From Gammaproteobacteria bacterium (GTDB lineage Bacteria > Pseudomonadota > Gammaproteobacteria > Steroidobacterales > Steroidobacteraceae): DNA of 64,000 bases. The stretch covers positions 124,001 through 188,000 of the forward strand of contig CANGBB010000003.1 of NCBI GenBank assembly GCA_947452065.1, given 5' to 3'. How positions within the stretch are numbered: the first letter of the stretch is position 1; the number at the start of each line of letters is the position of its first letter. Both the position numbers and the translations under genes were made by a program. Positions 19,568 through 28,968 of this stretch are shown here, in pieces. A model generated the notes under the pieces. That model worked only from the letters and a program-made list of their open reading frames with translations. It ran no database searches and was not told the DNA's origin.

Positions 19568-20314
19568 ATGACGCCAAACAGCCCACCACGCCCGGGATTC
19601 CGACTGCATCTGCCTTGGCTGCTACTGACAGTGGCTGGCATGAGCGTATTTGTCGCCCTCGGTCGCTGGCAGTGGCAGCGCGCGGCGGAAAAGCGCGTGA
19701 TTGAAGCCGCCTTCGTTGCCGCGGCGAGCGCGCCGGCAACGCCGCTGGGCGCTGGATCGCTGGGCAGCCTGCCGCGCTACAGTCCGATCGAGGCGACGGG
19801 CCAATACGACGCCGCCCACTCATTCCTGCTCGACAATGTGACTGAGGGTGGTCAAGCGGGCTATCAGATCGTGACGCCGCTGGAGCTGACCGACGGCCGC
19901 TGGATACTGGTCAACCGCGGCTGGGTGCCGCTGGTGAAGCGCGCCCGCAGTGAGCTGCCAGAGGTGCAGCAGAACCTGCCCGCGGGTGTGGTCACGATCC
20001 GCGGCCTCGTTGACGAATTGCCCGTCCCCGGACTGGCCGCTGGCCGCGTACCGGCCACCTCCGGCTCCGATTGGCCGCGGGTCACCAGCTTCCCCCAAAC
20101 CGCCGATCTTGGGGCAGCGCTGGGCCATCCCGTCGAGCCGCGACAGATCCTGCTGGCCGCGGCCGAGCCCGGCGGATATCTGCGCAATTGGCAGCCGGCC
20201 AGTGCATCATTCCCACCTGATCGCCACGTCGCCTACGCTGTGCAGTGGTGGAGCCTGGCCTGCCTTGTCGTGGGCCTCTACCTGTTCATGAACTTCAGAC
20301 GCCGCAAAGAATGA
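19568..20314 (+). CDS. SURF1 family cytochrome oxidase biogenesis protein
   Basis: SURF1 helps insert haem a into the oxidase. The protein (248 residues from this start) has an N-terminal helix followed by LGRWQWQRAAEKR, the conserved Gly/Arg/Tyr features GQYDAAHSFLLDN, RWILVNRGWVPL (about 118-129) and a C-terminal helix after HVAYAVQWWSLA. In-frame ATGs at 19535 and 19541 would add about ten residues; this one is preferred because GGAG lies upstream and the N terminus then matches the family. Its stop overlaps the next gene as ATGA. Confidence 0.9.
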   Translation: MTPNSPPRPGFRLHLPWLLLTVAGMSVFVALGRWQWQRAAEKRVIEAAFVAAASAPATPLGAGSLGSLPRYSPIEATGQYDAAHSFLLDNVTEGGQAGYQIVTPLELTDGRWILVNRGWVPLVKRARSELPEVQQNLPAGVVTIRGLVDELPVPGLAAGRVPATSGSDWPRVTSFPQTADLGAALGHPVEPRQILLAAAEPGGYLRNWQPASASFPPDRHVAYAVQWWSLACLVVGLYLFMNFRRRKE

Positions 20315-20916
20315 CTGAACCTGCCCGCCGACTTTCCAGCCGGCTGACATTGCTGGGACTCGTTCTCCTGTTCGCCGCCCCGCTGGCTGCTGCCTTCTGG
20401 ATGTATTACGGCACCGGATGGCGCCCCTCCGGCACCACGAATCAGGGCACCCTGATCGAGCCGGTTCGGCCGCTGCAAACACTGCCGTTCGTCGACCCCG
20501 CGACCCGGCCCGCCGTGGAGAAGCTGTTCACGGGCAAATGGTCCTTGGTGGTCGTGGGCGACGGGGCGTGCGATGAGTCATGCCGCACCACGCTGGTCTA
20601 TGCGCGGCAGACCTACATTGGCCTGGGCCGGCTGGGTATGCGGATGCAGCGGGTGCTGCTGGTGCCATCGGGCTGCTGCGATCAGGACTATCTCCAGCGC
20701 GAGCACGCCGGCCTGATCGTTGCCGATCTGAGCGGGGCGGACGCCGCGCTCGCTAACGGCCGCGATGCGCTACTGGGCGCCTTCAGCGGCGACCGCCGCC
20801 AGATATTCATCGTCGATCCGCTGGGTAATTTGATGATGAGCTACGACACCCGGCTGGACCCCAAGGGTCTGCGCAGCGACCTCAAGAAGCTGCTCGACCT
20901 CTCACACATCGGCTGA
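20311..20916 (+). CDS. Membrane-anchored CxxxC thiol protein of the cox cluster
   Basis: A 201-residue protein with one N-terminal membrane anchor (about 14-34) and a thioredoxin-like soluble domain. The sequence GACDESCRTTLVYARQ (about 88-103) puts two cysteines in a CxxxC arrangement at the place where SCO copper chaperones have CPxxC. A second CC pair occurs at SGCCDQDY. FIVDPLGNLMMSYD near the end resembles the SCO/peroxiredoxin strand. I infer a copper or thiol role in CuA assembly; no separate sco gene was found. It is coupled by ATGA to SURF1 and lies 14 bases before ctaA. Confidence 0.75.
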   Translation: MTEPARRLSSRLTLLGLVLLFAAPLAAAFWMYYGTGWRPSGTTNQGTLIEPVRPLQTLPFVDPATRPAVEKLFTGKWSLVVVGDGACDESCRTTLVYARQTYIGLGRLGMRMQRVLLVPSGCCDQDYLQREHAGLIVADLSGADAALANGRDALLGAFSGDRRQIFIVDPLGNLMMSYDTRLDPKGLRSDLKKLLDLSHIG

Positions 20917-20930
20917 GGATTCTCAGAGTC

Positions 20931-21968
20931 ATGAGTAACGCAGAGACCTGGCTGCGGCGCATCGCCACGCTGGCATTGGTGCTGTGCTTTGGTGTGGTGG
21001 TACTCGGCGCCTATGTGCGTCTGTCAGCGGCCGGGCTGGGTTGCCCGGACTGGCCTGGCTGCTATGGGCACCTGACGCCCAGTGGCGCCGTCGCCGCTGA
21101 TGTGACCCGACACGGGAGCTTCGCCGGCCAAACCGTCGAGGTCGGCAAGGCCTGGAAGGAAATGGTCCATCGTTACTTTGCTGCAACACTTGGCTTCTTA
21201 ATCGTGCTTATTGCGGCAATAGCGATACAATACCGGGGCCAGCGCCTAGTCAGTCTCCGCCTGTCGCTGGGGCTGCTGGGGCTGGTCGTGGCGCAGGGCG
21301 TACTGGGCATGCTGACCGTCACCTGGCAGCTCAAACCCCTGATCGTCACCGGTCACCTGCTGCTCGGACTCTCGACGCTGGGCACCCTGTTCTGGCTGCG
21401 CCGCTCCCTGCGACCCCGGGGTGCCGCCGTCGCCATCAGCCCACCGGCGCCGGGTGCCCTGACCCGTGCCACGCCCATGGTGGCGTTGGCTGCACTGCTG
21501 GCGGTGGGAGTACAGATCGCGCTGGGTGGATGGACCAGCAGCAACTATGCCGCCACCGCCTGCCCCGACTTCCCCCGCTGCCAAGACAGCTGGTGGCCGG
21601 CCGCCGACTACGATGAGGCGTTTGTGTTGTGGCGCGGTCTGGGCCGCAACTATGAGGGGGGCGTGCTGGAGCTACCGGCGCGCATCGCCATCCAGTTCGC
21701 GCATCGCTTGGGGGCGGTGGTCATCACACTGCTACTGCTGGCCGCGGGTCTCCGGGCGCTGCGACGACCCGGGACTGCACGCGCCGGCGCCCTCCTGCTC
21801 GGGGCCCTTGGCCTGCAACTGCTGGTTGGTTCTCTGATGGTGATTCGTGGCTTCCCGCTGTGGCTGGCAACAGCCCACAACGCCGGCGCCGCGCTGCTGC
21901 TGCTGGCTACCCTGAACTTCCTGCTGGCATCCCGGGCGGCGTCGTCTTCCGACCCGTCGCGCGGCTGA
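20931..21968 (+). CDS. ctaA: Haem A synthase CtaA (COX15)
   Basis: CtaA oxidises the C8 methyl of haem O to give haem A. The 345-residue protein has eight predicted helices, with the [19 protein letters not shown] motif after the first (about 26-44), EMVHRYFAA with a haem-ligand histidine (about 77), a related second half with [19 protein letters not shown] (about 194) and [11 protein letters not shown] (about 250). The cysteine pairs in the two loops are typical. It ends with a TGATG junction into ctaB. Confidence 0.94.
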   Translation: MSNAETWLRRIATLALVLCFGVVVLGAYVRLSAAGLGCPDWPGCYGHLTPSGAVAADVTRHGSFAGQTVEVGKAWKEMVHRYFAATLGFLIVLIAAIAIQYRGQRLVSLRLSLGLLGLVVAQGVLGMLTVTWQLKPLIVTGHLLLGLSTLGTLFWLRRSLRPRGAAVAISPPAPGALTRATPMVALAALLAVGVQIALGGWTSSNYAATACPDFPRCQDSWWPAADYDEAFVLWRGLGRNYEGGVLELPARIAIQFAHRLGAVVITLLLLAAGLRALRRPGTARAGALLLGALGLQLLVGSLMVIRGFPLWLATAHNAGAALLLLATLNFLLASRAASSSDPSRG

Positions 21969-22909
21969 TGACGACACCGGACTCCACCGCGGGCGATGCA
22001 CCGGCCGCCGCCGAGGAGGCCGCACTGCGCGGTTGGCGGGATTACTTCGCGCTGACCAAGCCGCGCGTGGTCGCGCTGATCGTACTCACCTCCGTGGTCG
22101 GCACGCTGCTGGCCGTTCCCGGCTGGCCGCCGTTGGTGCCGCTCTTGGTGGGCAATCTCGGTATCGGCTTGGCGGCCTCATCGGCCGCCGCCATCAACCA
22201 CGTGCTCGACCGGCGGATCGACGCACGCATGGCCCGCACCCGCAGCCGACCGCTGCCCAGCGGCCATCTGCAGGCCACCAGCGCCACCTGGTTCGCGATT
22301 GCGCTGGGCGCGGTATCGATGCTGCTGCTCAGCGTATTCGTGAATCTGCTGACCGCCGCCCTGACATTCGCTTCCCTGATCGGCTACGCGATCATCTACA
22401 CAGTCTGGCTCAAGCGCGCGACACCGCAGAACATCGTGATCGGCGGTGCTGCCGGCGCGGCGCCGCCGGTGCTGGGCTGGGCCGCTGTCACCAACACCAT
22501 CGATCCGCATTCCCTGCTGCTGTTCCTGATTATCTTCACGTGGACGCCGCCGCACTTCTGGGCGCTGGCTATCGCCCGGCGCAACGACTACGCCAAGGCC
22601 GACATCCCCATGCTCCCGGTCACCCACGGGGTGGAATTCACGCGGCTGCAGGTATTGCTGTACACGCTGATCCTCTCGCTGGTGACGGTATTGCCCTATC
22701 TGACCGGGATGACGGGCTTCATCTATCTGGGCGCCGCGCTGGTGCTCAATGCCCGATTCCTGTGGCACGCCATCGCGATGAAAGTCAGTCGCCGCGACGA
22801 GCTGCCGATGCGCGTCTTCAAGTTTTCGATCAACTACCTGATGTGGCTGTTTCTGGCGCTGATCGTGGATCACTACCTGCCCGTGGGCGTGCTGCCCACC
22901 GCGCTCTAG
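21968..22909 (+). CDS. ctaB: Protohaem IX farnesyltransferase CtaB (haem O synthase)
   Basis: CtaB transfers a farnesyl group to haem B, giving haem O for CtaA. The 313-residue UbiA-superfamily protein has [17 protein letters not shown] (about 29-45), the first aspartate motif [19 protein letters not shown] (about 77-95) and the second region [20 protein letters not shown] (about 194-213). The ATG overlaps the ctaA stop by one base; an in-frame ATG lies upstream at 21860 inside ctaA but would add a non-family tail. The convergent DUF3293 gene ends 2 bases downstream. Confidence 0.95.
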   Translation: MTTPDSTAGDAPAAAEEAALRGWRDYFALTKPRVVALIVLTSVVGTLLAVPGWPPLVPLLVGNLGIGLAASSAAAINHVLDRRIDARMARTRSRPLPSGHLQATSATWFAIALGAVSMLLLSVFVNLLTAALTFASLIGYAIIYTVWLKRATPQNIVIGGAAGAAPPVLGWAAVTNTIDPHSLLLFLIIFTWTPPHFWALAIARRNDYAKADIPMLPVTHGVEFTRLQVLLYTLILSLVTVLPYLTGMTGFIYLGAALVLNARFLWHAIAMKVSRRDELPMRVFKFSINYLMWLFLALIVDHYLPVGVLPTAL

Positions 22910-22911
22910 AT

Positions 22912-23334
22912 TCAGCGCTGAGTCCACCACAGCCGCGGCACGGCGTCGGCGCCTATCACCAGCAACGCGTTCTGCCCGAAACGCCGCGCCAGCGCGACGG
23001 CTTCGGCAGAGCCCATGCCAACTATCAGCAGACTTTCCTCGACACCCCAGCGACCCGCCGGATCGGTGCCGTAGCCCGCGAGGCTGGCATACCCGCGCCT
23101 ATAGACCAGTGATTCCAGCTGGCGCCGCAGTCGGAGGTTTGCGGCCACACTGAACCGCTGACTGCGCGGATTGCAGGCCGTCAAGAAAACCGAGCACGCA
23201 ACACCGTAACGGCGCTGCAGCGCTCTCAGCGCATGGCTGTGGTGATCCACCCGGAGCACGAACGCCGGCTCAGTCTGTACAACATAGTGAGCAGCACGGT
23301 ACGCGCGCCATAACCCTCGGCGGCGATCGGGCAC
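22912..23334 (-). CDS. DUF3293 domain protein
   Basis: A 140-residue protein resembling the DUF3293 family, of unknown function. Family features are WRAYRAAHYVV near the start, FLTACNPRSQRFS (about 57-69), the RGYASLAGYGTDPAGRW stretch, ESLLIVGM and ARRFGQNALLVIGAD. No ATG exists at the right place; the GTG 20 bases after the preceding oxygenase gene gives a protein that starts where the family does. It is cotranscribed with that gene on the minus strand. Confidence 0.78.
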   Translation of the reverse strand: MPDRRRGLWRAYRAAHYVVQTEPAFVLRVDHHSHALRALQRRYGVACSVFLTACNPRSQRFSVAANLRLRRQLESLVYRRGYASLAGYGTDPAGRWGVEESLLIVGMGSAEAVALARRFGQNALLVIGADAVPRLWWTQR

Positions 23335-23354
23335 GGCATGACGAGCGTGGGGCT

Positions 23355-23969
23355 TCAGAACCAACCGTAGTTGAAGCTGATGCTCACCCGCAGGCCGCGT
23401 GCGCGCTGCGCGGGGACTTCGTGACGCAGCCAGCTCTCGAACAGCAGCACGTTGCCGGCCGGCGCCGGTACGGTGACCCAGGTGCGCGTCCCAGCAGCGC
23501 GTACGCGCCGCGGCGGTGCGGCCATGTAGCGATCCAGACGCGGATCCTCGAACTTGATCGCCGATGAGCCAGGCGGCACCTGCACATAATAAGTGCCACT
23601 GATCACCGAATGCGGATGCAAGTGCAGGCTGTGTGCCACGCCCCGGGGCATCACATTGACCCAGCAATCGGTCATGGTCAGCCGCCGGCCACCGAGATCG
23701 AAATCCAGCTGGCGCGCAAAGCCTGCAACATGGGCATCAAGCAGTCGCTCCAGCGCCGCGAAGGTGGGCGAGAGCGTCTGCATCCGGCACAGCGACCCGT
23801 ATGAGGTGTATCCGCCGGGATAGTTGTCGCGCGACCAGATACGACCGGCACCATCATCCTCGCGCAGTTGCAGCGCTTCGCGCAGCAGTCGTTCCCGCAA
23901 CGAGGTCCGCCGCGACGACTCGAGCCTTGCCTCATAGACCAGCGTGGGAAACAGTGCCTTGGTAGCCAT
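23355..23969 (-). CDS. Putative 2OG-Fe(II) oxygenase (TIGR02466 type)
   Basis: A 204-residue protein like the TIGR02466 group of 2-oxoglutarate/Fe(II) dioxygenases, whose substrates are unknown. It starts MATKALFPTLVYEARL, has WVNVMPRGVAHSLHLHPHSVISG TYYVQ-type sequence with the putative iron ligands (His pair about 117-120), FEDPR with an acidic ligand (about 141-143) and the later histidine in LLFESWLRHEVPA (about 184), ending in the arginine strand GLRVSISFNYGW. It may head a two-gene unit with the DUF3293 gene and lies 14 bases after the glutathione peroxidase gene on the same strand. Confidence 0.82.
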   Translation of the reverse strand: MATKALFPTLVYEARLESSRRTSLRERLLREALQLREDDGAGRIWSRDNYPGGYTSYGSLCRMQTLSPTFAALERLLDAHVAGFARQLDFDLGGRRLTMTDCWVNVMPRGVAHSLHLHPHSVISGTYYVQVPPGSSAIKFEDPRLDRYMAAPPRRVRAAGTRTWVTVPAPAGNVLLFESWLRHEVPAQRARGLRVSISFNYGWF

Positions 23970-23983
23970 GCCGAATTCTCCGT

Positions 23984-24463
23984 TCAGCCCAGTGCCGCGC
24001 GGATGTCGGCCTCGATGGACTCGGGTGTGTCATTGGGCGCATAGCGCGCCAGCACACTGCCGTCACGAGCGACGAGGAACTTGGTGAAATTCCACTTGAT
24101 CGCTTCGGTGCCCAGTATTCCGGGACGCGCGCTCTTCAGGAAGCGGTAGAGCGGATGCGCCTGCTCGCCGTTCACGTCGATCTTGGCATACATCGGAAAG
24201 CTGACCGCGTAGTTCAGCTCGCAGAACTGCGCAATCTCGGCCTCAGTTCCGGGCTCCTGATGGCCGAACTGATCGCAAGGGAAGCCCAGCACACTAAAAC
24301 CGCGGGCGGCATGCGCTTCCTGCAGGGCCTGCAACCCCCGATATTGCGGTGTGAAGCCACAGCGGCTGGCGACGTTAACGATCAGCAGCACCTGGCCGCG
24401 GTATTTGGCCAGAGATTCCTCGACCCCGTCGATGGTTCGCGCACTGAAGTCGTACACTGTCAT
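23984..24463 (-). CDS. Glutathione peroxidase family protein
   Basis: A 159-residue thiol peroxidase of the GPx/BtuE family that reduces hydroperoxides, using glutathione or thioredoxin. The catalytic cysteine lies in NVASRCGFTPQYRGL (Cys about 35); the other family motifs LGFPCDQFGHQEPG (about 59-72) and KWNFTKFLV (about 123-131) with the catalytic Trp and Asn are intact. The enzyme uses Cys rather than selenocysteine. It is divergent from gloB across 60 bases, and a shared promoter region is likely; together they suggest glutathione-linked detoxification. Confidence 0.92.
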   Translation of the reverse strand: MTVYDFSARTIDGVEESLAKYRGQVLLIVNVASRCGFTPQYRGLQALQEAHAARGFSVLGFPCDQFGHQEPGTEAEIAQFCELNYAVSFPMYAKIDVNGEQAHPLYRFLKSARPGILGTEAIKWNFTKFLVARDGSVLARYAPNDTPESIEADIRAALG

Positions 24464-24523
24464 TGATTCACCCTTGAGCGTCGCCTGTGACGAAACGACT
24501 TTGACCCGCCTAGGCTAGCATCC

Positions 24524-25318
24524 ATGCTCCTCATCGAACGAATCTGGGCCAATAATCCGCTGCGCAACTACCACTATCTGGTGGCCTGCAGCGAAACCGG
24601 CGAGGCGCTGGCCATCGATCCGCTGGACTGGCAGGCCTGTCTGCAGACCGCTCAGGCGCGCGGCTGGCAGATCACGCAGATCCTGAACACCCACGAGCAT
24701 CGCGACCACACCGGCGGCAATGCGGCATTGGTCGCAGCCACTGGCGCCCGTGTGCTGGCCCATGCGGAGGCTGCCACCCGGATCGGCGGCGTCTCGCGCG
24801 GCCTGCATGCCGGCGATATCGTCCGCATCGGCCGCAGTGCGGAGCTGGAATGTCTGGATACGCCGGGGCACACCCTCGCGCATATCTGTGCGCTGGCTCA
24901 TGCGGACACCCCTGCACTGTTCTCCGGTGACACGCTGTTCAACGCCGGCGTCGGAAACTGCCGCAACGGCGGCGATCCCGAGACCCTGTATCGGACTTGC
25001 AGCGATCTGGTGGCGCGGCTGTCGAGTCGCACACTGCTCTATCCGGGCCACGACTACCTGCTCAACAACCTCAACTTCACCCTGCATCTGGAACCCGACA
25101 ACGCGGCGGCCAGTGCCGAGCAGCAGCGGGCCAAAACCCGGAATGGCGCCCAAGCGCCGGTACTGACGCTGGCCGAAGAGTTGCGCCTCAACACTTTCTT
25201 CAGGCTCGAGGAACCCTCGCTCATCGCCGGGCTGCGCGCGCGCCTGCCCACGCTGTCCGCACATCCCGACCGACGCGAGATGTTTCTCGCCCTGCGCGAA
25301 TTGCGCAACGGCTGGTGA
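24524..25318 (+). CDS. gloB: Hydroxyacylglutathione hydrolase (glyoxalase II)
   Basis: GloB hydrolyses S-lactoylglutathione to lactate and glutathione in methylglyoxal detoxification. The 264-residue metallo-beta-lactamase-fold protein has the THEHRDHTGGN metal motif (about 56-66), a further His in DTPGHTLAHIC (about 115), the bridging Asp in FSGDTLF (about 134) and YPGHDYL (about 173). The C-terminal helical domain for glutathione binding is present, with the RLEEPSLI segment. Length is normal. Confidence 0.93.
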   Translation: MLLIERIWANNPLRNYHYLVACSETGEALAIDPLDWQACLQTAQARGWQITQILNTHEHRDHTGGNAALVAATGARVLAHAEAATRIGGVSRGLHAGDIVRIGRSAELECLDTPGHTLAHICALAHADTPALFSGDTLFNAGVGNCRNGGDPETLYRTCSDLVARLSSRTLLYPGHDYLLNNLNFTLHLEPDNAAASAEQQRAKTRNGAQAPVLTLAEELRLNTFFRLEEPSLIAGLRARLPTLSAHPDRREMFLALRELRNGW

Positions 25319-25372
25319 GTCACTCCAAGGTCGCGCCACGAACACGGCGGGCAGGTTAGAATCCGCGCCCCC

Positions 25373-27586
25373 ATGGATGTCTCGCCGATACTCAGCCCCC
25401 TGAATGACGCACAGCGCGAGGCAGTGACGGCGCCGGAAGTCCCGGTCCTTGTTCTGGCCGGCGCGGGCAGCGGCAAGACCCGCGTGCTCACCCACCGCAT
25501 CGCGTGGCTGGTCAATGCACTCGGCGTGTCACCGCACAGCATCCTGTCGGTCACCTTCACCAACAAGGCCGCGGCCGAAATGCGCGGGCGCGTCGAAACA
25601 CTGCTGGGCATGCCAGGCTCCGGATTCTGGCTCGGTACGTTCCACGGTCTGGCGCATCGGCTGCTAAGACTGCACTGGCGTGAGGCCGGCCTGCCGCAGG
25701 GCTTCCAGATTCTGGACGCTGATGACCAGCAGCGCATCATCAAGAAACTGCTCAAGGCACTGGAACTCGACGAGACCCGCTGGGTGCCGCGCGATGTGCA
25801 GTACTTCATCAACAAGCACAAGGACGAGGGCCGTCGCCCGCAGCATCTGAACAGCGGCAATGACCCGATGATGCAGCAGATGGTGCGCGTCTATCAGGAA
25901 TATGAGCAGGCCTGTCAGCGTGCCGGTGCCGTTGATTTCGCCGAACTGCTGCTGCGTGCCTTTGAACTGTGGCGCGACCAGCCGGAACTGCTGGCGCATT
26001 ACCGGCAGCGCTTTCATCACGTGCTGATCGACGAGTTCCAGGACACCAACTCCATCCAGTACGCGTGGCTGCGCCTGCTGGTCGGCTCCACCGGACTGCC
26101 GTTCGCTGTCGGTGACGACGACCAGTCGATCTACCGCTGGCGCGGTGCGCGCGTCGAAAACCTGCAGAAGTACACGCAGGATTTTCCGCAGGCCCAGCTG
26201 GTGCGCCTGGAGCAGAATTACCGCTCCACCGGTTCGATTCTCGATACGGCGAATGCGCTGATCGCGCACAACACGTCGCGACTGGGGAAAAACCTGTGGA
26301 CCAGCGGTTCACGCGGCGACCCGGTGCGTCTCTTCGCAGGCTTTAATGAGCGTGAGGAGGCGGAGTTCGTCATCACCCGCATCCTGCAATGGACACAGCA
26401 GGGCGGCGCACGCAAAGAAGTGGCCATCCTGTACCGCTCCAATGCGCAATCACGCGTGTTCGAAGAAATGCTGATCCAGTTCCGCATCCCATACCGGGTC
26501 TACGGTGGACTGCGGTTCTTCGAGCGTCAGGAAATCAAAGACGCGCTGGCCTATCTGCGTCTGCTCGCCAATCGCGACGATGACACTTCCTTCGAACGTG
26601 TGGTGAATCTACCAACGCGTGGCATTGGTGCCCGCACCGTCGATTCGCTGCGCGAAGCGGCGCGAGCCAGCGGCTCCAGCCTATGGCAGGCTGCATTGGC
26701 ACAGGCGGCTGACAAGCCGGGCAGCGCGCTGCACGCGTTTCTCTCGCTCATCGAGCGACTGGCGGCCGACGTGGACTCCATGGACCTGCATGAGCAGGTC
26801 GACCATGTGATCAACAACACCGGTTTGATTGAACACTATCGCAAGGAAAAATCGGATCGCGGCGAGGCTCGCATCGAGAACCTCGCGGAACTGGTGAGTG
26901 CGGCACGCGGCTTCAACCACGAACCGGCAGCCGAGGGCGAGCCAGAGCTTTCACCGTTGCAGGGCTTTCTGGCCCACGCCGTACTCGAGTCCGGCGAAAT
27001 GCAGGGCGGCGAGGGTGATGACTGCGTGCAGATGATGACCCTGCATACTGCTAAGGGCTTGGAATTCCCACTGGTGTTCCTCGCCGGCATGGAAGATGGT
27101 CTGTTTCCGCACCAGCGCTCACTAAACGATGCCGAAGGGCTCGAAGAAGAGCGCCGACTCTGTTACGTGGGCATCACACGCGCCATGAAGCAGTTGTACA
27201 TAACATACGCAGAACAGCGCCGCCTGCACGGCATGGACAACTACAACGCGCCGTCGCGCTTCATCCAAGAGCTGCCGAAGGCACTGCTGGAGGAAGTCCG
27301 GCCGCGCGCGCGCAACACACCGATGGCCAGTGGGCGCACGCAGGGCACATCAGCAGGTAACATGGCGGGTGCGGGCTCCGGACGCAGTAGCCCGGGACTC
27401 ACCATCGCCCCTGCCGAAGGCGGCATCCGTCTCGGTGCGCGGGTACGGCACGGAAAGTTCGGCGATGGTGTCGTGTTGAACCTCGAAGGCCAGGGGCCCC
27501 ACGCCCGCGTCGAGGTGAATTTTGAACGTCAGGGTGCCAAGTGGCTGATGCTCAGTTACGCTAACCTCGAAGTGGTCCGACAATGA
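25373..27586 (+). CDS. uvrD: DNA helicase II UvrD
   Basis: UvrD is the superfamily-1 helicase of nucleotide-excision and mismatch repair. The 737-residue protein has the Q motif LNDAQREAV, Walker A AGAGSGKTRVL (about 29-39), DEFQDTN (about 220), GDDDQSIYRWRGA (about 246), EQNYRST (about 281), the TLHTAKGLEFPLVF segment (about 553-566) and EEERRLCYVGITRA. The C-terminal tudor-like part (RVRHGKFGDGVVLN, LMLSYANLEVV) that binds RNA polymerase is present. It is joined to trkA by an ATGA overlap. A TAGAAT at 25357-25362 could be its -10 but has no good -35. Confidence 0.96.
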   Translation: MDVSPILSPLNDAQREAVTAPEVPVLVLAGAGSGKTRVLTHRIAWLVNALGVSPHSILSVTFTNKAAAEMRGRVETLLGMPGSGFWLGTFHGLAHRLLRLHWREAGLPQGFQILDADDQQRIIKKLLKALELDETRWVPRDVQYFINKHKDEGRRPQHLNSGNDPMMQQMVRVYQEYEQACQRAGAVDFAELLLRAFELWRDQPELLAHYRQRFHHVLIDEFQDTNSIQYAWLRLLVGSTGLPFAVGDDDQSIYRWRGARVENLQKYTQDFPQAQLVRLEQNYRSTGSILDTANALIAHNTSRLGKNLWTSGSRGDPVRLFAGFNEREEAEFVITRILQWTQQGGARKEVAILYRSNAQSRVFEEMLIQFRIPYRVYGGLRFFERQEIKDALAYLRLLANRDDDTSFERVVNLPTRGIGARTVDSLREAARASGSSLWQAALAQAADKPGSALHAFLSLIERLAADVDSMDLHEQVDHVINNTGLIEHYRKEKSDRGEARIENLAELVSAARGFNHEPAAEGEPELSPLQGFLAHAVLESGEMQGGEGDDCVQMMTLHTAKGLEFPLVFLAGMEDGLFPHQRSLNDAEGLEEERRLCYVGITRAMKQLYITYAEQRRLHGMDNYNAPSRFIQELPKALLEEVRPRARNTPMASGRTQGTSAGNMAGAGSGRSSPGLTIAPAEGGIRLGARVRHGKFGDGVVLNLEGQGPHARVEVNFERQGAKWLMLSYANLEVVRQ

Positions 27587-28950
27587 ACATTCTGATTCTC
27601 GGTGCCGGCCAGGTTGGGCGCACGGCTGCAAACCAGCTGGCGCGCGAGCCGGCCAATGAAGTCACGGTGGTCGACACGCGTGAGGACGTCCTGCGCGAAC
27701 TGCAGGATCACCTCGATATACGCACGGTTTCAGGCAACGGCTCTTACCCGTCGGTCCTCGAGGCCGCCGGAATCACGGATGCCGACGTGCTGATCGCGCT
27801 GACCAACAGCGATGAAGTCAACATCGTCGCCTGCGAGATTGCCAGCGCGCTGTACCGAACACCGACTCGCATCGCGCGAATCCGCTCCGCCGAATACACC
27901 AGCCACCCCAAGCTCTTCAGCGAGGGCGTGCTGGCGGTGGGCGTCTGGCTGAGTCCGGAACAACTGGTCACGGAATACGTCGCCAACCTGCTGCGCTATC
28001 CGGGTGCATTGCAGGTCGTGGACTTCGCCGACGGGCGGGTGCAGCTGGTGGGCGTCCGCGCACAGCGCGGCGGGCTGCTGGTGGGTCGACAGCTACGCGA
28101 ATTGCGCGAACACCTCCCCAATACGGATGCCCGTGTTGCAGCCATCTACCGCAACGAACGCCTGATCCAGCCCGATGGCGACGTGCAAATCGAAGAAGAA
28201 GACGAGATCTTCTTCATTGCCGCCACCGATGACCTGCGCAAAGTATTCGCCGAACTGCGCCGCAAGGAAGATCCTGTGCGCCGCGTCGTCATCGCCGGCG
28301 GCGGTAATGTCGGACTGCGCTTGGCGCAGTCCCTGCAGAGCACTCATCAGGTGAAGTTGATCGAGCGCGATGTGCGCCGCGCACACCAGATCTCCGAGCG
28401 GCTCGACAATGCCATCGTGCTCAATGGCGATGCGGCTGATGAGCAGCTCCTCATTGAAGAAAACATCGACAGCGCTGACGTCTTCGTTTCTCTGACAAAC
28501 TCGGAAGAAGCCAACATCATGTCGGCGCTGCTGGCCAAGCGGCTCGGTGCGCGGCGCGTCATGGCTCTGGTAAATCGCCCAACGTATGGCGAGCTGATGG
28601 AGAATCGCGGCATCGACGTGGTGATCTCGCCGCAGACCATCACCATCGGATCGCTCCTGGCGCACGTCCGGCGCGGCGATGTGGTGAAGGTCCACTCGGT
28701 ACGTCGTGGCATGGCCGAAGCCATCGAGGCCATTGCGCACGGTGGTGCCGGACAGTCCAACCTCGTCGGCATGCGAATCGAACAGGTCAAGCTGCCGGAA
28801 GGCGCCACCATCCTCGCACTGGTGCGCGAACAGCAGGTCATCATGGCTCACCATGACACGCTGATCGAACCTGAAGACCACGTGATCGTCTTCGTCACAG
28901 ACCGTCGGCACGTCGAGGCGATCGAGCGGCTGTTCCAGGCCGGAACCTAG
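27583..28950 (+). CDS. trkA: Trk potassium uptake regulator TrkA
   Basis: TrkA is the cytoplasmic NAD(H)-binding subunit that gates the Trk potassium channel. The 455-residue protein has two RCK units: Rossmann motif ILGAGQVGRTAANQL (about 4-18) followed by a TrkA-C domain, and a second VVIAGGGNVGLRLAQSL (about 230-246) followed by another TrkA-C domain ending DHVIVFVTDRRHV. The pairing with trkH 18 bases downstream is the complete core Trk system. Confidence 0.95.
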   Translation: MNILILGAGQVGRTAANQLAREPANEVTVVDTREDVLRELQDHLDIRTVSGNGSYPSVLEAAGITDADVLIALTNSDEVNIVACEIASALYRTPTRIARIRSAEYTSHPKLFSEGVLAVGVWLSPEQLVTEYVANLLRYPGALQVVDFADGRVQLVGVRAQRGGLLVGRQLRELREHLPNTDARVAAIYRNERLIQPDGDVQIEEEDEIFFIAATDDLRKVFAELRRKEDPVRRVVIAGGGNVGLRLAQSLQSTHQVKLIERDVRRAHQISERLDNAIVLNGDAADEQLLIEENIDSADVFVSLTNSEEANIMSALLAKRLGARRVMALVNRPTYGELMENRGIDVVISPQTITIGSLLAHVRRGDVVKVHSVRRGMAEAIEAIAHGGAGQSNLVGMRIEQVKLPEGATILALVREQQVIMAHHDTLIEPEDHVIVFVTDRRHVEAIERLFQAGT

Positions 28951-28968
28951 GCTCGGGCGTTACTACGC

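Noticed and set aside
22033-23112. A rightward frame of 359 codons across ctaB and the DUF3293 gene
   Set aside because: Arg- and His-rich text in an alternative frame of ctaB, with no family match.
24515-25495. A leftward frame of 326 codons opposite gloB and uvrD
   Set aside because: Antisense shadow of two clear genes.
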